Shown here: positions 22,911 to 34,892 of the stretch, piece by piece
How the letters are laid out: each line of letters begins with the position of its first letter
How positions within the stretch are numbered: the stretch's first letter is position 1
Origin: Tupaia tana
Lineage: Eukaryota > Chordata > Mammalia > Scandentia > Tupaiidae
Direction: 5' to 3'
Length of the DNA: 64,000 bases
Assembly (NCBI GenBank): GCA_026018925.1
Contig: JAKSZU010000018.1
Coordinates: 33,017,807 to 33,081,806, forward strand
Translations under genes and position numbers: made by a program
Notes under the pieces: model-generated
What the model was told of the DNA's origin: nothing
What the model saw: the letters and a program-made list of their open reading frames with translations, nothing else
The model's database searches: none

Positions 22911-23296
<386 letters not shown>

Positions 23297-23591
23297 TGCC
23301 TATACATTGATCTATAAATTCAATGTAATCCCTATAAACATTCCAATGTCATTCTTCACAGAAATAGTAAAAATCCTAAAATGTACAAGGAAACATAAGA
23401 AACCTCAAACAGCCAAGGCAATCACGAGCAAAATCAACAAAGCTGAAGGCTTCACCATAAATTATTTTCACACTATACAAGTAAGCGACAGAAATTAAAA
23501 CCTCATAGTATAGGCATAAAAATAGTCACCAACCAAAGGAACAGAATAGACAGCCTCAGAATAAACCTGAGTGTGTAAGGGCAATGAGTCT

Positions 23592-23832
23592 GGTTTTTTT
23601 TTGTTTTTTTTTTAGGTTTTTCCCCTAGACCTCGTGCACTACCCAGAAAAATAGAGAAAGAGAAAATGAGAAAATGCTCCCCCTCCAGGAGGGATGGCCA
23701 CACTGCAATTCTTTCTCCTCCATTCACCTTTTGGGGTTTAAGGAATGCATGCACATGTGCCCAGCATGATTTTCAAGGCACCAAGACTGGGACTCAAACC
23801 TGGAACTCGATTAATTTTTAACTAAGATGCCA
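23592..23832 (-). mobile_element. Long-form tRNA-SINE, antisense, divergent
   Basis: Poly(T) start, TCTTTCTCCTCCATTCACC body, GCATGCACATGTGCCCAGC, and a degraded head ending near AACTAAGATGCC. The L1 continues after it. Confidence 0.82.
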
Positions 23833-24108
23833 AGTACACATATTGGGAAAAAAACAGGCTCTTCAATAAATGGTGCTGGAAAAACTCTGTATCCATATGC
23901 AGAAGAATAAAACCGAATCTTTATTTCATACTTTCATCAACTTAGATTAAAAGCTTAAACATAAGACCTATAAATCTACAAGGAAAAAATTAACAGGAAA
24001 AACTACACAACACTGGTCTGGGCAATCATTTTTTAGATTTGACCCCAAAAGCGCAGGTAGCAAAAGCAAAAATGGACAAATGAGATTTTATCCAAATAAA
24101 AAGCTTCC

Positions 24109-24327
24109 AGGGACCAGCAGGTGGTGTGGCGGTTAAGGTGCTGGACACTCCCACATGGCTGACCACGGTTTGAGTCCTGGACCTGATGGCTTACTTTCTC
24201 ACTTTCCTTCTCTCTTTCTCTTTCTCTCTCTCTCTCTCTGTGTATCTCTCTCTGGTCAAATTAAAATAAGTTAATGAATAAATAAAATAAAATTAAATAA
24301 TTTTTTTTTAAATTTTAAATAATAAAT
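24109..24327 (+). mobile_element. Short-form tRNA-SINE in the L1
   Basis: GGGACCAGCAGGTGGTGTGG head, GACCACGGTTTGAGTCC, a CT tract, GGTCAAATTAAAATAAG and an AATAAA tail. The exact 15-bp duplication AAATAAAAAGCTTCC lies at 24094-24108 and 24328-24342. Confidence 0.94.
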
Positions 24328-24509
24328 AAATAAAAAGCTTCCTTCTATACAACAGTAGAAAAAAATAAATGGAGCAGAGAGACCATCTATGGACTGGGAG
24401 ATATTCACAAGCCATATATCTTACAAAGGGTTCAAATAAAAAATATATAAGGAAATCAAACAATCCTAGAGATTGAAAACATATAATCCAATTAAAAAAT
24501 GAGCAAGGG

Positions 24510-24684
24510 GGAATTGGTAGGTGGCATGGTGGTTAAAGGTGCTGGTTTCCCACATGGCTGACAGCAGTTCGAGTTCCAGATCTGACAGCTTGCTTTCCCA
24601 CTTTCCCTTTCTCTCTCTCTCTCTCTCTGGTCAAATTAAAAAATAATAATAGCAAATGGAATTATAAATAAATAAATATTTTTT
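24510..24684 (+). mobile_element. Short-form tRNA-SINE in the L1
   Basis: The head is altered at the very start (GGGAATTGGTAGGTGGCATGG). Flanked by AAAATGAGCAAGGG and AAATGGGCAAGGG, an imperfect target duplication of L1 sequence. Confidence 0.9.
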
Positions 24685-24764
24685 AAATGGGCAAGGGACC
24701 AGAACAAACATTTCTCAAAAGAAGACATATACAAATTTCCAACAAATATATGAAGAAATGCTCA

Positions 24765-24885
24765 GGCCAGCAGGTGGCATGGAGGTTAAGGTGACTGTAT
24801 CCCACAGGGCTGACTTCATGGTTCAAGTCCTGGCTGGAACTGATAGCTGAGACAAAAAAAAAAAAGAAGAAGAAAGAAAGAAAAA
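24765..24885 (+). mobile_element. Head-only tRNA-SINE in the L1
   Basis: Only the tRNA-like part, about 80 bp, runs to CTGATAGCTGAGAC and passes directly into an A-rich tail, with no CT tract. This is much shorter than its relatives. Confidence 0.83.
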
Positions 24886-25011
24886 ATGTTCAACATCATA
24901 ATTAGGGAAATAAAAAATTAAATAATTATGAGATATCAAATCATATCATCAAAGTGGCTATTATTAAAAATATTACGATAATTGTTGATAAGGATGTAAA
25001 GGGACCCCTTA

Positions 25012-25095
25012 TATTGGAACATCAGGAAAGTGATGATGCATTTTTGCATAGAGAAACATAGAAGAATACGTCACGACTTTCTTGACAACCTAATA
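25012..25095. mobile_element. 80-bp mariner-type miniature element in the L1
   Basis: TA-bounded. Ends are TTGGAACATCAGGAAAGTG and, complemented on the right, TTAGGTTGTCAAGAAAGTC. The core is ATTTTTGCATAGAGAAACAT. Same family as 10661-10742. L1 sequence is continuous across it. Confidence 0.82.
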
Positions 25096-25380
25096 CATTA
25101 TTGGTGAGAATGTAATTGAATACATCCATTATGTAAAACCATATGGAGGTCCCTCAAAAAACTAAAATAGCATTACCATATGACTCAGCAATCCTACTTT
25201 AGAGTATTTACCCAAAAGATCTGAAATCAGTAATGTTAACACAGTATCTGCACTCACATGTTCCCTATAGCACGAACCACCTAAGTCATGAAATCAATAG
25301 CTATCGAAAGACAAATGGTTAAAGAAAAGGTATATATAGAAAATGCAATACTATTTAGCTTTTAAAAACAAAGACATTTG

Positions 25381-25615
25381 GGGGCCAGCAGTTAGCGTAA
25401 TGGCTATGTCGCTGGACTCCCACATAGTCGACCGCGGTTCACGTCCCGGACCAGGTGGCTTAAAACTCATGCCGGGAGCGTGTGTGTGCATGCCCAAGAT
25501 CCCAAGAGGAGAACAGAGAAGAGATTGCGGCGTGGCCAGCCCCCCCCCCCCGGGGGGTGATTTCTCACTTTCTGTCTCTCTGTCTCTCTCTGTCTGGTGA
25601 GCTCACGCGCCCTAT

Positions 25616-25664
<49 letters not shown>

Positions 25665-25673
25665 CATTAAAAA
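25381..25673 (+). mobile_element. Young long-form tRNA-SINE in the L1, with a 42-bp A tail
   Basis: CpG-rich head and body (GTCGACCGCGGTTCACGTCCCGG). The A run at 25620-25661 is long and pure, a sign of recent insertion. A GACATTT(T)G duplication flanks it. Confidence 0.92.
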
Positions 25674-26050
25674 AAAGACATTTTGTTGGTTGTAACAACA
25701 TCGATAGAACTGGAGAACATTACACTAAGTGAAATAAGCCAGACATAGAAAGACAAATACCACATTCTCACTTACATGTATAATCTAAATCAATCGAATT
25801 CAAAGGAGTGGAGAATATAATGGTGGTTACCAGAAGCTGGGGGAATGGAAGAAGGGGAAATGATGGTCAAGGGTACAAAGCCATAATTAGACAGAAGGAA
25901 TAAACTTACTTTTTCTTTGAGATATATTACACAGCATGGTGAAATAGTAAAGAAAATGTTCTGTATTTTAAAATCACTGAGCTTAAGTATCAAATATTCT
26001 CACCACACAAAAATGCTAAGTATTTGAGGTAATGCATATGTAAATTATCC

Positions 26051-26331
26051 TGATTTTTTTTTTTTACATTTTTTTTTTGGAGAGGTTTTTGCCATAGGGC
26101 GCGTGCGCTCGCCAGACAGACAGAGAGAGACATAGAGACAGAAAGCGAGAAATCACCCCCCGAGGGGGGATGGCCACGCCACAATTCCTTCTCCTCTGTT
26201 CTCCTCTCGGGATCTTGGGCACTTACGCACACACGCCCTGTGTGAGTTTTAAGCCACCGGGTCCAGGACTCAAACCGCAGTTGGCTACGTGGGAGTCCAG
26301 CAACATAGCCATTATGCTAACTGCTGGTCCC
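26051..26331 (-). mobile_element. Young long-form tRNA-SINE, antisense
   Basis: CpG-rich (GGGCGCGTGCGCTCGCC). AAATTATCC flanks it exactly at 26042-26050 and 26332-26340. It sits in the loop between the L1 3' end and the inverted L1 fragment. Confidence 0.93.
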
Positions 26332-26380
26332 AAATTATCCCAATTTTTAATTGATCACGAATTGTAGCATCACTTAACAT

Positions 26381-26458
26381 ATTCTATATTTTATAGCTAT
26401 ATATATTCTATATTTTATAGCTATATGTCTTACATATAGCTATAAAATATAGAATATA
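26381..26458. repeat. Perfect 27-bp palindrome with a 3-bp spacer
   Basis: Arms at 26402-26428 and 26432-26458 (TATATTCTATATTTTATAGC... and its complement), separated by CTT. The left arm core also occurs once more as a direct copy at 26381-26401. AT-rich and hairpin-forming. Confidence 0.93.
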
Positions 26459-26551
26459 TTACGTACTCTTTCACTAAGCTGGGTAATAAATCTCAAAGAA
26501 AAATGTTCTCCAGTTCTATCGATGTTGTTACAACCGACAAAATGTCTTTGG
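26459..26551 (-). mobile_element. Inverted, internally deleted L1 3' fragment
   Basis: In reverse, 26497-26551 matches L1 at 25674-25722 (GACATTTTGT(T/C)GGTTGTAAC) with about one mismatch in 43. It then jumps to the L1 stretch at 25908-25955 (TTTTTCTTTGAGAT...), leaving out about 190 bp. Confidence 0.8.
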
Positions 26552-26645
26552 TCAACCTGGGATCCAAACCTCAGGCCTTCCCAAATGGTTCCAGTATTAC
26601 ACAGCAGCACTCTACTACCCATGCCACCATGGTTAAGCCAAAAAA
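26552..26645 (-). mobile_element. Type II SINE head fragment, antisense
   Basis: Reversed, it reads AACCATGGTGGCATGGGTAG ... CCTGAGGTTTGGATCCCAGG, matching the type II head at 51367. The body is missing. Confidence 0.6.
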
Positions 26646-29384
26646 ATAAACTTCGTTCTACAAAGCTAGAAGAAATATTGTTGAATATCAGGCCCTTAAT
26701 AATACACCTGCATGTCTTCCTGTACTAGTCTCTGTAATAGTGACAATGGTCTAGGCTGCACTGTGGTAAACATCCACGTTTTATGGGTTTAATACATCAA
26801 ATAATCTTTTTCTTATTCGAATTACCTGTCCAATATGAGTCAACAGGGAGAGAGGACGGGTTATACTTCACTGTTGTTACCAAACCCAGCCTAATGGAGA
26901 CTCCTACCAGTGGAACACGTGATCCCCAACATCACTGTGGCAGGGAGAGGGAAAGCACTCAAGTGACATAATAGCTCTTAACATGTCTTGATCTGGAAAT
27001 GAATGATACCTTCCACTTTCTTTCCATCTGCTGGAACTAATCACGTGATCCCGCCCAACTCCAAGGAAGCTGGAAATTGTAAACTTCCAATGTACTCATA
27101 AAAATGAGAACACACTAAGAGTTGAATAGAAAAAGCTGAAGCAGACACTGGCTGGCAGAAACAATCTTTCCAAGGCTGAGTGCACCTCACTGATTTCAGA
27201 GTTATACATTATGCACTTTGATTGCTAAGGTAGAGTATACAGACCACTCAGGCATAAATAAATCCACATTCACCATCATTAGACTCTCCAGGCTGGTAAA
27301 ACCAAATCATATCACATTCCTGACCAGTGCAGCAGAAATGAGCAACAGTCACTTACCCAGTCATATATAGGACTGTGGGATAGGGCATATCCTGTAAACA
27401 ATTCCAAGATTAATCAAAATTTAGGTTTATCCAAAGCAATATAACCTTCACTCAACACCATCAACAGCAAATATGCACTGAAATGCATATCTGAGAACAT
27501 CATAAGACAATGACAACTGGTTATTTTGACAAAAAGATCCTGATCATCTTCCTTCAGGACCTTATCCCTCTTCTGGATACCTTACACTTTTTTTAAAAAA
27601 CATATCACACAAAATCCATCTTACTTCTGTGTACACACAATGTCATGTTCTGTACTCTATACATAGTAAGGTGTTCAATAAACATTTCTTCACTTGAATG
27701 AAACAATGAAAGAACTAAATCAATGAAATTATAGTGGAGCTGAATTCTTTCATACCCTCTTCTATATAACCTCTTTCATAGTAACATTCTTGGGCTAAAA
27801 AGCTGGAACAGAGAGAGTTCCATGTTTCCCAGAAGAATTGGAATAGGTATGTGGAGTAGGTAGCCAAGTTGGGCTTTAGCTCACAATGCCCCAAGGACAC
27901 TGACAAATAGCCCAATAATAACCCATCTGAGTCTCAGAAGTCACTCCTCAGAGCTGCCCTATAAAAGCCAAAGGGAATTATTCATTAGGAAGTGTGAATA
28001 ACACTAGATACCACCAGCAGATTGTGTTTGGCTTTGCTGAATTATTCATTAGCATTTGTGAGAAATGTACAATCCAAAGAGTGTTAAACCAATCCAGATT
28101 GTTCGGCAATGTTTGTTTTCCTTTAAAAAGATTAAAAAAAAAAAAAAAAAAAAGATCACCTCCAAGCTACAGTACTTATATTTAAAATCAGTTATAAAAC
28201 TAGCTAAACAAGTAGGTGAAGAGTAGAAAGTCAAATAAGAAAGGGAAATCAGTCATCTTATTTAATATTCATCATTATAATGACAGGCAGTAGACTGAAC
28301 TAATGTTTGTTTACCTGTCCACATCTTGCCTTTTTTGGACTGTATGGTCAAAGACAGTAGGAGTTCTACAATGAAATTCATATGCGAGGGGGAAAAAACT
28401 CCTTTGAGTCCTGTCACAGAGCAGATGCAAATTTAATTACCACGCGTTAAGCTTTCCATCTTGTCTAGGTGTCCTTGGAAAGCAACTGTAAACAAGAAGC
28501 ACTCAGCAATCAAGTGTCAGGAGCTCATTTGATCTGCTACGAAATATGTCACAAATCACTGGCAGGAAGTGAGTCGGGAAGGGGAACAAAGAGGCAGAAG
28601 TGACAGTGTTGGAGGCAGATCTTGTGGGTGTGCCTGTTAGTGCTGAGGATGGCTCTACCGCCAGCTCTGACTTCCCAGAGAAAGTGCTCCCTACCTGACA
28701 ACACTCTCTCATCTCACATTTGTTATACATTTGCCTATGGTCTGCAGAAATTACCACCACATCTGGGAAGTCAACCCAAAAGATAGTAAGCACAATTAAA
28801 TTATTCCTGACTAAAGAAAACCTACCATGAGCTGATTTTTTTAAGACAATTGGAGAAATGTGAAAATTAATGCAGAATCTAAATTCAGGTAAAAGAATGT
28901 ATCATCAGCCAGCAGTCTCAAAGAAAATCCTACCTAGCTGCCTTCCATCTTTTAGTGTGCCTCTAATTGAATAAGAGGAATGCTCCATTCCATGAAGCTC
29001 CAGGTCAGAACCTGAGCTGCAAATGCCCAAATGCCCGACAGTTTCTATGATAATGGGTGCAGCATTTGTAGGCAAGTGAAAGGAAGTGATCTCTGAGAGT
29101 ACCCAATCTGTAACTCTGTAAAGAGCCTGTAGTCTTCTTGAAGGGAGCCCACATCCAGCATATTTGCTCAATTCTATAAGACAACTACAAGAAATGGATG
29201 CTTGAACTCACAACCATGATTCCAGAAACTAAATTATTCCATAGAAATTTTAAAATACATTGACTTCAGTCAAACTCTTCCCACCACTATAGGAAATTAA
29301 CAACTTCCAAATGGAGGTTAGAAAAAAAATTTGAAAGCAATCAAACTCTATTCAACTTGGCACAAATTAACCCATCTCTCTAAG
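26646..29384. other. Repeat-poor non-coding sequence
   Basis: No gene. 26730-27080 has the flavour of an ancient DNA element that I cannot name. 27640-27715 (CATAGTAAGGTGTTCAATAAA) resembles an L2 3' end. 27960-28130 and 28390-28800 look like single-copy, possibly conserved, sequence. Confidence 0.5.
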
Positions 29385-29485
29385 CTTCAATTTCCTCATC
29401 TCTAAAATCAAGGGAAAAATGGTAACTCTGCAGGGTTCCTATAAGGATTATAGGAAATAATACTTGTAAGTTACTGCCAGTATTA
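29385..29485 (+). mobile_element. MIR relic
   Basis: CTTCAATTTCCTCATCTCTAAAAT followed by GGGTTCCTATAAGGATTA is the typical MIR core and 3' sequence. Confidence 0.75.
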
Positions 29486-29675
29486 TTATATTAAAGAACA
29501 GGAAAATTAATATTAATAATGCAATCATTCACAAGCATTCCCATGACAATAAACTGTATTAAAAATTGTGCCTAAAATTCTCTGCAAGCATGTTAGAATT
29601 ATCTTATTACCTAATGTATCTAGACAAGCACAAGAATTCTTTTCCCCTACCTTCTCACTTCTGTAAATCAGAAAG

Positions 29676-29737
29676 AAATATCAAAGACTCATCTAAGATT
29701 CCAGAGAAATATCAAAGACTCATCTAAGATTCCAGAG
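29676..29737. repeat. Exact 31-bp tandem duplication
   Basis: The unit beginning GAAATATCAAAGACTCATC occurs twice, head to tail, at 29676-29706 and 29707-29737, with no mismatch. Confidence 0.95.
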
Positions 29738-30469
29738 AATTGATCTTCTACCTACATATCAGCCTATGAGCAAAAGATGAACAGAAATGGTTAGCAAAGT
29801 AAGAACAGGCCAACTGGAACCATCAAAGTACACATCTCATTCATTTTTAAATGTCGTTGTTGTCTAATATCCATGTTAGGTTCTTTCTAAGAGTGGTACA
29901 ACAGAAAGGATAGAACCAAAAGGAGACACCTAGTGGCCAAAGAAGTTTCCATTCAAACTACAGTAGAGCTGCAAATGTTTACAAAATAACATTATTATCA
30001 AAGAAAATGAGATAAGCCTATTAAATAGAGAAACACAAGTATAAGAGAAATAGAATACTGAACAGAATGAAAGCACATTTTAAATCCTACTTCAGCCTAA
30101 CTAAAATCTGCTGCTTTTATAGACCCAACATGAGTAAGAAAATTTGCTGACAAACTAATTCTATAGACTAGAAAAGACCAGGGAACAGAAAGAAGATAGG
30201 TTTCTGGAATGATACACACTTGGGTTCAATCTCAATTTCTGCCACCTACTCATTGATAAAGCAATATATTCCAACCTAGTCCACATGATGGAACATGTAG
30301 AAAATTATATTTGCAAAGCATACTGGAGTAGTTGCCCAGGGGTGATGCCTACTGGTGACCCCCAATTAGTAGAGTTTGCCCGATGCTGGAGATAACAGCC
30401 CAGAGGCACTATCTCCCCTAGTCCCCACCTGTCCAGAACTAAGGGGACCAATAGCTGCCCTACGGAGAG
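29738..30469. other. Unassigned non-coding sequence
   Basis: No gene. A phrase near 30180-30260 (GGGTTCAATCTCAATTTCTGCC) may be a MIR remnant. Confidence 0.4.
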
Positions 30470-30765
30470 GCCAATGTAGTGAAGAACTGATGTTCGCAGC
30501 CAACAGCCAGTGAGGGCCCATGGCTGGCCCACAGCACACGTGGGTGGAGCAATAGCCCCTCTCCATTCAGGAAGGTCTCAAAATAAGTGAATTCCCAGCC
30601 AATGGCTCAAACAGTCTTGTGAGAGCATCTGAGCCAGACCACTAGCTAAGCAGTATCTGGATACTTGACAAACTGAAAGATAAGAAATATTTGTTGCTTC
30701 AAACTGCTAAGTTTTGTGGTAATCTGTCATACAGCAATGACTGAGTTTAGTCACCATCTTTCAAC
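30470..30765 (+). mobile_element. MLT1-like (MaLR) LTR 3' portion
   Basis: AAATATTTGTTGCTTCAAACTGCTAAGTTTTGTGGTAATCTGTCATACAGCAATGAC matches in short phrases the 3' end of MLT1-type LTRs. The upstream GAGCCAGACC...CTAGCTAAGC is consistent. The 5' limit is uncertain; no internal retroviral genes are present. Confidence 0.6.
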
Positions 30766-30913
30766 GAAATTGCATTCTGAGAATGCCAGAAAGGATTCCA
30801 GAAAGATCCTGGTTCTTCAATAACCTTCTTGGGCAGCTTCATTATTACCTATCTCAGGATTCCGGTTATATAAGACAAATAAATCTTTGTTTCATTAAAT
30901 AGTAAAATAGATT

Positions 30914-31176
30914 CTTTTTTTTTTAAGAGAGATTTTTGCATTAGGGCACATCCACTTGCTGGAGAGATATAGAGAAACAGAGCGACCGAAAGCAAGAAAT
31001 CACCCAACCAACGGATGGCAATGCTGCAATCCCTTCTCTTCCATTCTACTCTCAGGATTCGGGGCACGCACAGACACAAACCTGGAGTGAGTTTTAAGCC
31101 ACTGGGTCTAGGACTCAAACCGCAGTTGATTACGTGGGAGTCCAGTGACGTAACCATAATGCCATCTACTGGTCCC
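30914..31176 (-). mobile_element. Long-form tRNA-SINE, antisense
   Basis: Poly(T), then TTTTGCATTAGGGCACATCC, the body, and GCCATCTACTGGTCCC. Confidence 0.9.
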
Positions 31177-31448
31177 AAAAACTTAAAATCAATTCTAACT
31201 GAAACAATGAGTACTATATTATTACTGTTTCCATGTAACATCTAATAGGTTTTCTTCATAACACAAACAGAAAAAAAAAATAGTGACTCTCAGATTTTAA
31301 TTTAATAGAATCCAAAAAAAATTAAGGCAGGTGAAATTACTCAAAAACTTAACTTTCAGTAAGAAGAGTAGATTACAAAAGCATTCAGGATAACACTCAG
31401 CTCAAAAACTACACATACACATGTACTTACATAAATGCATAGAAAAAG

Positions 31449-31709
31449 CCTTTTTTATTTTCTTAAGGCTTTTGCCATAGGGTATAAATGCTTGACAAAG
31501 AGAGAGATAGTGAGAAGGAAGATGAGAAATTACCCCCCAGGAGGGATGAACACGCCATAATCCCTTCTCCTCCATTCTCCTCCCAGGATTTTAGGCACGC
31601 ATACACATGTGCCCAATGTGATTTTTCAAATTGCTGGGTCCAGGACTCGAACTACAGTCGGGCATGTGGGAATCCAGTACCATACCCTCAACACTACCTG
31701 CTGGCCCCA
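31449..31709 (-). mobile_element. Long-form tRNA-SINE, antisense
   Basis: TTTTGCCATAGGGTATAAATG, CCTTCTCCTCCATTCTCCTC and CTACCTGCTGGCCCC. AGAAAAAG(C/T)CTT occurs on both sides as a likely duplication. Confidence 0.9.
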
Positions 31710-31733
31710 AGAAAAAGTCTTGAAGTTTATAGA

Positions 31734-32238
31734 GCAGGGGTTAGCAGGTATATTTCTATAAAGGGCCAGAGAGTAAACACTTCAGGCTTTCCAGTCCATC
31801 ATGCTGTCACAAGTCTTCAACTGTGCCATTTTAGCAAGAAAACAGTCATATACAATATTTATAAAAACTAACCTTCAAATTTCATATAATGTTCACATGT
31901 TACAAAATGCTATTCTTCCATGGGCTGGCAGGTGGCATCGTGGTTAAGGTGCTGGACTCCCACAGATCAACCACAAGTCAAGTCCCAGACCTGGTGGCTT
32001 GATTTCTCACTTTATCTCTCTCTGTTTCTTTCTCCCTCTCTCTCTCTCTCTCTCTTTCTCTGGTGAGCACATGTGCCCTGTAGTAAATTAAAAATAACAA
32101 TAATAATAATAAATCATTTTTGCATATGCTACTTTTCTGATTCTTTTCAATAATTTAAAAATGCAAGAACCAGTCTTAGCTCGTAGGCCATGCAAAAACA
32201 GGCTGGTCTGTGAGCATATGCTACAGTTTGCTAACATA
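31734..32238. mobile_element. hAT-Charlie-like relic split by a SINE
   Basis: GCAGGGGTTAGCAGGTATATTTC, AAAGGGCCAGAGAGTAAACAC and TTCAACTGTGCC on the left, and GTAGGCCATGCAAAAACAGG and CTACAGTTTGCTAAC on the right, match a MER3/MER33-type element. The short SINE at 31921-32113 interrupts it. Confidence 0.7.
31921..32113 (+). mobile_element. Short-form tRNA-SINE
   Basis: GGGCTGGCAGGTGGCATCGTGG head, a CT tract and GAGCACATGTGCCCTGTAG, then TAAATTAAAAATAA. The end mixes short- and long-form features, like 2511-2606. Confidence 0.88.
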
Positions 32239-32311
32239 TTACTTACCAAAAACGTTCATAGTGATTATGTTGGTCTAGGAAATAAGATTAAGATTGATTT
32301 TGCTTTCTTGT

Positions 32312-32495
32312 TTTTGTTTTTAGAATTATTTTATTTAACTTTATTTATTTATTTATTTATTTATTTAATTTGTTTAGAGAGGGACAGAGTGAGATAGAGA
32401 GAAAGTGGAGAAGGAAGCTGCTAGGTCCGAGAATCGAACCATGGTCGGCCATGTGGGAATCCAACGTTCTTAACTACCATGCCACCGGCCAGCCC
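32312..32495 (-). mobile_element. Short-form tRNA-SINE, antisense
   Basis: TTTATTTATTTATTTAATTTG, GAGAATCGAACCATGGTCGG and GCCACCGGCCAGCCC. TGATTTTGCTTTCTTG / TGACTTTACTTTCTTC flank it as a diverged duplication. Confidence 0.9.
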
Positions 32496-33924
32496 TGACT
32501 TTACTTTCTTCTTCAAAACTTTCAGTACTGTCTTAATATATGATCATATATTCTATAACTAAAATAGAATATATAGTCAAGTTGTGTTCCTTTATAGTGT
32601 ACAAGTGAGGGAGGGAAAATTTTCTTACAAGACACTGGGTCTCTGAAAGAAATACACTGGAAAGACTGTAATACACCTGGTTTCCACCAGGTGAGCATTG
32701 GAAAGTGTCTGCTAAGGCAGAGAGAACATTTTCAGTGTCCCTAAATGATTCTCCAAAGTGAAAAGAAGCCAGTAGTTATCTGAAAAGAAGCACTATGAGA
32801 CAGAGAACTGAAACAGTCTGGAAGAACTACTGTAAAATGAGCATGTTTTCCCACAAAAAATAAAACTATGACACATTGAGTAGAAAGGCAAAAATAAATA
32901 AATAAATAAATAAGACCAGGAAATAATATGTAAAGCACATCTTCAACCCTATGCACACAATAGAAGCTTCACATTTTCAAAAAATATCCTCTTTAGTTAG
33001 CAGAAACGTACCATGGAGATACAATTTACTATAAATTTCTAATTTGCATTTTTCTCCAAAATATACATAAGATTTCTCACTACTATAAAATAGATGTAAC
33101 TGATGACATCCAGACACTATATCCAATTCTCAAAGAAATACACTCTAAGCCAACCCAGGTAACTACACATGTAATATTCAGCTTTGTAGGCACAATGTCA
33201 CAAAGCCATTCTAGCTGTCAGCACTCTTGTAGAAAAACAATAGGACAGGGAAAAACACAAGTTCTGGTGCTTCTTGTTAACATTTACCGTATGATCCTAG
33301 GGTTAGCAATGGCACTGCTAAATATTCATGCCAGAATAACAAGGAAGACATATCCTTCTAATTTTGAAAAGGCTATACCTAGCATATGGTGAAAAGTCTA
33401 CATAGTTATCCTAATTACTTCGAAACAAGTGACTTTTAGTTTGTCTTACAGTCCCCATATTCTTGTTTCCTCTATAGATCTCTGATGGCTCCCTAGGAGA
33501 TCAAACTCTATAAATCCCCTCTTTTTTTAAGTGTATAAACATTTTTTTAAAGGCACTATATGTACTGGGAGCACTAAGCAATAAGCACAGAGTCATAAAT
33601 TCAGAATGATTCATATTATTTCATACAAATTATAACTCCATGATTAAAAAATAATACAAGCAAAAAGATGCAATGGTACAGACCCTTCAAAATCTAGTGT
33701 TAGGACATATGATCCCCAACATCCAACTCAGTCTTAAGTGTTTGACTCAAAAAATTTCTAATTGCTTTTGGATAACCTATTGTTTTGAGTCACACAACTT
33801 TTTTCTCTCTAGTCACACATACAGGAGGCATCTCATTTAATCTGATGAAGCGGAATTTCCTTCTAAAAATGAACAGTAGAAATATTGTTCTTTGACTAAC
33901 TCACAGAAATGAAAGTTACATGGG
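32496..33924. other. Unassigned AT-rich non-coding sequence
   Basis: No gene. An (AAAT)n stretch lies near 32891-32912. Nothing else recognised. Confidence 0.45.
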
Positions 33925-34885
33925 AAAGGTAAAAAGACGGACAATAACAAGTGTTGGAAAGGAAACAGAGAACCCGAAACTCTCATACATTTCTAGTGGG
34001 AGTACAGTACAGTCACTTTGCAAATTGGTTTAGTAGTTCCTCAGAAAGTTAAATACAGAGCTATCATATAGCCTAACAATTCCATTCTTGGATATATGCT
34101 CAAAAAAAATTAAAACATTCATCCATGCAAAAACTTGTTTATAAATGTTTATAGCAGCATTATTCACTATAGCCAAGAAGTGGAAAAAACCCAAACATCC
34201 ATTAAGTATAGTATATCCATGCAATAGAATATTAATCAACCATGAAAGAAGTACTTACACTTTCTATAACATGGATTAACATTATGCTAAGTGGAAGAAA
34301 ACCAAAGACTACATATTATATGATTCCATTTATATGAAATGTCCATAATGGCAAAATTAAAAACACAGAAAGTAGATTAGCAGTTGCTGAGAGTTAGGGG
34401 AAAATGGTGAATGGGAAGGAATGGGGAATGATAATTAGTGGGCACAAGTTTCTTTTAGAAGGGATGAAAATGTTCAGATTAGATTTCAGTGATGATGGTC
34501 ATATAACCTGAGAATGTATTTTTTATAAAACTGAATTACAGGTCCAGTAGGTGGTGTGGTGGTTAAGGTGTTGGACTCCTATATAGGCAACCCCAGTTCA
34601 AGCCCCAGAATCAGTGGCTTGAAAATCGTACCAGGTGCATGTGCATGCATACTCAAAAGCCTGAAAGGAGAATGCAAGAAGAGGGATTGCTGCATGGACA
34701 TCCGCCCAGGGTTGGGGGTGGGGGGAGCAGGGGAATGATTTTTCACTTTCCCTCGTTCTGTCTCTCTCTCCCATAAGCACATGCAGCCTATAGCAAAGAT
34801 TTAAAAAATAAATGAATTATATACTTTAAATGGGTGAAGTTCATGACATATAAATTATATCTCAAAAAAGCTATTTTAAAAAAAG
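33925..34885 (+). mobile_element. LINE-1 3' end, interrupted by a SINE
   Basis: GACGGACAATAACAAGTGTTGG, ATAGCAGCATTATTCACTATAGCC, TGATTCCATTTATATGAAATG and, after the SINE, TAAATGGGTGAAGTTCATGAC...AAATTATATCTCAA form an L1M 3' end in order. No open ORF2 remains. Confidence 0.82.
34541..34810 (+). mobile_element. Long-form tRNA-SINE in the L1 3' end
   Basis: GGTCCAGTAGGTGGTGTGG head, body GGAGAATGCAAGAAGAGGG, an enlarged G-rich block (GGGTTGGGGGTGGGGGGAGC), a CT tract and GCAGCCTATAGCAAAG. Confidence 0.88.
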
Positions 34886-34892
34886 TATCTCT

